Assembly (NCBI GenBank): GCA_013694495.1 | Contig: JACDCH010000125.1 | Coordinates: 1-8,713 of the forward strand | DNA from: Acidimicrobiia bacterium | GTDB taxonomy: Bacteria > Actinomycetota > Acidimicrobiia > Acidimicrobiales > JACDCH01 | Reading direction: 5' to 3' | Length of the DNA: 8,713 bases | Shown here: positions 6,994 through 8,713 of the stretch, piece after piece | How the letters are laid out: each line of letters starts with the position of its first letter | Position numbering within the stretch: the first letter of the stretch is position 1 | Program-made: the position numbers and the translations under genes | Notes under the pieces: model-generated | What the model was told of the DNA's origin: nothing | The model's input: only the letters and a program-made list of their open reading frames with translations | The model's database searches: none

Positions 6994-6999
6994 ATCGTA
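6994..6999 (-). promoter_or_regulatory. -10-like box TACGAT, probable leaderless promoter of trpS
   Basis: Read on the minus strand, TACGAT lies 10 nt before ATG 6983, with only CGCCCGCCCT between. This contains no ribosome-binding site. The longest open frame would place this box inside the coding region, so the box favours the shorter start. Confidence 0.45.
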
Positions 7000-7029
7000 G
7001 GGCGGCCCGGGAACGACACGGATGTGGTT

Positions 7030-7035
7030 TACACT
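7030..7035 (+). promoter_or_regulatory. -10-like box TACACT, probable leaderless promoter of scpA
   Basis: TACACT fits TAnnnT well and lies 7 nt before GTG 7043. An upstream in-frame ATG at 7022 would put this promoter inside the gene, so 7043 is the better start. It lies 30 bases from the opposing trpS box. Confidence 0.55.
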
Positions 7036-7042
7036 CGCGGTC

Positions 7043-7852
7043 GTGCCGTACGAGGTCCAGACCCCGCTCTACGAGGGGCCCTTCGACCTGCTGCTGCACC
7101 TCATCCTGCGCGAGCAGGTCGACCTCTACGAGCTGCGACTCTCGGTCATCGTCGACGTGTACCTGGCCGAGCTCGAACGCCTGCGGCTGGCCGACGGCGG
7201 CCTCGACCTCGACATCGCCACCGAGTTCCTTCTGATCGCGGCCACGCTCGTGGAGCTCAAGTGCAAGCGCCTGCTCCCGGGCGACGCCGACGTCGACCTC
7301 GACGAGGAGCTCGCCCTCTGGGAAGAGCGCGATCTCCTGCTGGCCCGGCTGCTCGAGTGCAAGACGTTCAAGGACGCTGCGGTGGCGCTCGCCGTCCTCG
7401 CCGAGGACGCCAGCCGCTCGTTCCCCCGCACCGCCGGCCTCGAGGACCGGTTCCTCGCCCTCGCCCCGGACCTGCTGGCCGGGGTCACGCCGGTCACGTT
7501 GCGCGACGCCTTCCTCCGGGCCACCGCTCCGAAGCCGATCGCCCGGGTGGAGCTCGATCACGTCGCCCCGATCTCGGCGAGCGTCACCGACGCGGTCGAG
7601 GAGCTGCTCGACGAGCTGCCCCGGGTCGGGTGGATCACCTTCCGGCGCCTCACCGACGGCCTCGTGGAGCGCCTCGAGGTGGTGGTCCGCTTCCTCGCCG
7701 TGCTCGAGCTCTACAAGCAGGGCCTGCTCGACATCGACCAGCCCGCCAACTTCGGCGACCTCACGATCACGTGGCTGGGTGCCGATCCCGGCGCGGTCGA
7801 GGGCGGCAGCTGGATGCGGTCGCTCGCCGGCGTCGACTCGTACGAGGGTTGA
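7043..7852 (+). CDS. scpA: Segregation and condensation protein A
   Basis: This is the kleisin subunit of the bacterial SMC-ScpAB condensin, which bridges SMC heads and organises newly replicated chromosomes. It has 269 residues. The N-terminus YEGPFDLLLHLILREQVDLY at 10-29 is the signature SMC-neck-binding helix region, followed by ATEFLLIAATLVELKCKRLL at about 59-78. The acidic middle (about 80-180) would bind ScpB. The C-terminal winged helix includes FLAVLELYKQGLLDIDQPA and contacts the SMC head. GTG 7043 is chosen over ATG 7022 because the seven extra residues (MWFTLAV) do not fit the family and would overlap the TACACT promoter box. scpB follows after 25 bases. In mycobacteria a ParA-like gene precedes scpA, but here trpS takes that place in opposite orientation. 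Confidence 0.94.
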   Translation: MPYEVQTPLYEGPFDLLLHLILREQVDLYELRLSVIVDVYLAELERLRLADGGLDLDIATEFLLIAATLVELKCKRLLPGDADVDLDEELALWEERDLLLARLLECKTFKDAAVALAVLAEDASRSFPRTAGLEDRFLALAPDLLAGVTPVTLRDAFLRATAPKPIARVELDHVAPISASVTDAVEELLDELPRVGWITFRRLTDGLVERLEVVVRFLAVLELYKQGLLDIDQPANFGDLTITWLGADPGAVEGGSWMRSLAGVDSYEG

Positions 7853-7863
7853 GCGGGTCGGCG

Positions 7864-7869
7864 TACCCT
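7864..7869 (+). promoter_or_regulatory. -10-like box TACCCT, possible leaderless promoter of scpB
   Basis: TACCCT lies in the 25-base scpA-scpB gap and ends 8 nt before ATG 7878. The intervening CGGCGGCG is not a good ribosome-binding site. scpB could have its own transcript in addition to any readthrough from scpA. Confidence 0.45.
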
Positions 7870-7877
7870 CGGCGGCG

Positions 7878-8534
7878 ATGAGCACCGACACGTCGCGCGC
7901 CATCGAGGCGATCCTCATGGTGGCCGAGGACCCGGTCGATCCCCAGCTCCTGGCCCAGCTCCTCGAGGTCCCGGCGGCCACGGTCGAGCAGGTCTGCCGC
8001 GACCTGACCGCGGCGTACGAGGTCGACGGGCGGGGGTTCCAGCTCTCCAAGGTCGCCGGCGGTTACCGGTTCCAGAGCCATCCCGACCTCACCGCCTACG
8101 TCGAGCGCTTCGTGCTCGAGGGGCAGTCGTCGCGCCTGTCGGCCGCCGCCCTCGAGACCCTCGCCATCGTCGCCTACAAGCAGCCGCTGAGCCGGGCCCA
8201 GATCGCGGCCATCCGCGGCGTCAACGTCGACGGCGTCGTGCGCACGCTGCAGGCCCGGGGCTACATCGAGGAGATCGCCCGCGACCCCGGGCCGGGCCAG
8301 GCCGTGCTCCTCGGCACGACGCGCCTGTTCCTCGAGAAGCTCGGCGTCGACTCCCTCGACGACCTGCCGCCGCTCGGGCAGTTCGTGCCCGGTGCCGACA
8401 TCGTCGAGCAGCTCGAGCACGGGCTGCTGGTCGACGGGGATGCGCCAGCGGAGCCGTCGCCCGACGCGCCGTACGCGCCGGCGCCCCCGCCACCGGCCGA
8501 CGATGCCGGCCCGCCCGACGTGCCCGAGGCGTGA
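7878..8534 (+). CDS. scpB: Segregation and condensation protein B
   Basis: ScpB dimers bind the middle of ScpA in the SMC condensin. This protein has 218 residues. Two winged-helix domains are visible: the first at about 1-80 (SRAIEAILMVAEDPV at the start, GRGFQLSKVAGGYRFQSHPD at its end) and the second at about 84-165. The second has the family signature LSAAALETLAIVAYKQPLSR, then IRGVNVDGVVRTLQARGYIEE and TTRLFLEKLGVDSLDDLPPL. A roughly 30-residue tail rich in Pro, Ala and Asp (189-218) is probably disordered. ATG 7878 is chosen over the longer frame from 7779, which overlaps scpA and adds an Arg-rich non-family segment. The TAnnnT box 8 nt upstream agrees. The stop overlaps the rluB start by GTGA, suggesting coupled translation. 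Confidence 0.94.
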   Translation: MSTDTSRAIEAILMVAEDPVDPQLLAQLLEVPAATVEQVCRDLTAAYEVDGRGFQLSKVAGGYRFQSHPDLTAYVERFVLEGQSSRLSAAALETLAIVAYKQPLSRAQIAAIRGVNVDGVVRTLQARGYIEEIARDPGPGQAVLLGTTRLFLEKLGVDSLDDLPPLGQFVPGADIVEQLEHGLLVDGDAPAEPSPDAPYAPAPPPPADDAGPPDVPEA

Positions 8535-8713
8535 CCGACCCGGCGGGCGAGAAGCTCCAGAAGGTGCTGGCTGCGGCCGGCATCGCCAGTCGGCGCGTGT
8601 GCGAGGAACTGATCGCCGACGGGCGGGTGCGGGTCAACGGCGAGTGGGCGCCGACCGGCAGCGGGGTCGATCCCGAGGTCGACATCTTCGAGGGCGACGG
8701 CGCGGTGGTGAGC
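8531..8713 (+). CDS. rluB: 23S rRNA pseudouridine synthase, RluB family, N-terminal fragment
   Basis: Only the first 61 residues are inside the window. They form an S4 RNA-binding domain, EKLQKVLAAAGIASRRVCEE then LIADGRVRVNGEWAPTGSGV, which opens RsuA/RluB-type pseudouridine synthases. The catalytic domain with its Asp lies beyond the window end, so RluB rather than RsuA or another S4 protein rests mostly on context. A pseudouridine synthase follows scpB in many actinobacteria and firmicutes. GTG 8531 gives a natural N-terminus (MTDPAGEKLQKVL) and overlaps the scpB stop by 4 bases, the same GTGA coupling seen between pyrG and the Nudix gene. Confidence 0.88.
   Translation, partial: MTDPAGEKLQKVLAAAGIASRRVCEELIADGRVRVNGEWAPTGSGVDPEVDIFEGDGAVVS

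Noticed and set aside
7010..7015. GGAACG upstream of scpA as a -35 box for an ECF sigma factor
   Set aside because: It is only 14 bases before the TACACT box, and no matching ECF -10 motif lies at the expected distance. A single short match is not enough.
6848..8050. 400-codon minus-strand frame opposite scpA and scpB
   Set aside because: It is a shadow of scpA/scpB codon bias, with no domain signature and overlap of the trpS start region.

Overview
The window is about 70% G+C by eye, strongly GC3-biased and densely packed. Its gene order is actinobacterial: recN end, pyrG, a Nudix ADP-ribose pyrophosphatase, xerD, then scpA, scpB and an rluB-type pseudouridine synthase. From memory this is the backbone seen in Mycobacterium tuberculosis (Rv1696 to Rv1711). 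The short hairpin-rich intergenic repeats and the foreign genes between xerD and scpA suggest a less-studied high-GC actinobacterium, perhaps of the Acidimicrobiia type. That lineage call is inference only.

Layout: 1-228 is the C-terminus of RecN. Positions 278-3435 carry pyrG, nudix and xerD on the plus strand. pyrG and nudix overlap by GTGA. nudix and xerD lie in the same frame, separated by a single TGA, and xerD has no ordinary start codon. Positions 3491-4355 carry a TraR/DksA-type zinc-finger protein and a small HD-domain protein. Positions 4573-5808 encode a PLP-dependent lyase/decarboxylase resembling sphingosine-1-phosphate lyase. trpS lies on the minus strand at 6000-6983. From 7043 to the end run scpA, scpB and the start of rluB on the plus strand. 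No RNA genes or CRISPR array were seen, and no gene-free stretch exceeds about 220 bases.

The most unusual part is the pair of related non-coding repeat elements on either side of the PLP gene (4353-4479 and 5841-5957, same orientation). Each starts with TGAGTTTCGAGCTC. In the first copy that TGA is the stop codon of the upstream gene. In the second, a 35/36-bp tandem duplication has carried the PLP gene's stop codon along with it. The first copy sits inside a roughly 225-bp insert flanked by a 22/23-bp imperfect direct duplication. That duplication contains both the HD-gene stop and the PLP-gene start, so an overlapping gene junction appears to have been split open while both genes were kept intact. 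The elements are built from short three-nucleotide-loop hairpins.

A second theme is leaderless expression. A TAnnnT box lies 7 to 10 nt upstream of the start codons of pyrG, the TraR/DksA gene, trpS, scpA and scpB, with no convincing Shine-Dalgarno sequence. These boxes also settle the starts of trpS, scpA and scpB, whose longest open frames run further upstream.

Functionally, the backbone genes serve DNA repair (RecN), CTP synthesis (PyrG), nucleotide-sugar cleanup (Nudix), chromosome dimer resolution (XerD), condensin-type chromosome organisation (ScpA/ScpB) and ribosome modification (RluB). TrpS charges tRNA-Trp. The TraR/DksA, HD and PLP genes look like a lineage-specific insertion into this backbone.
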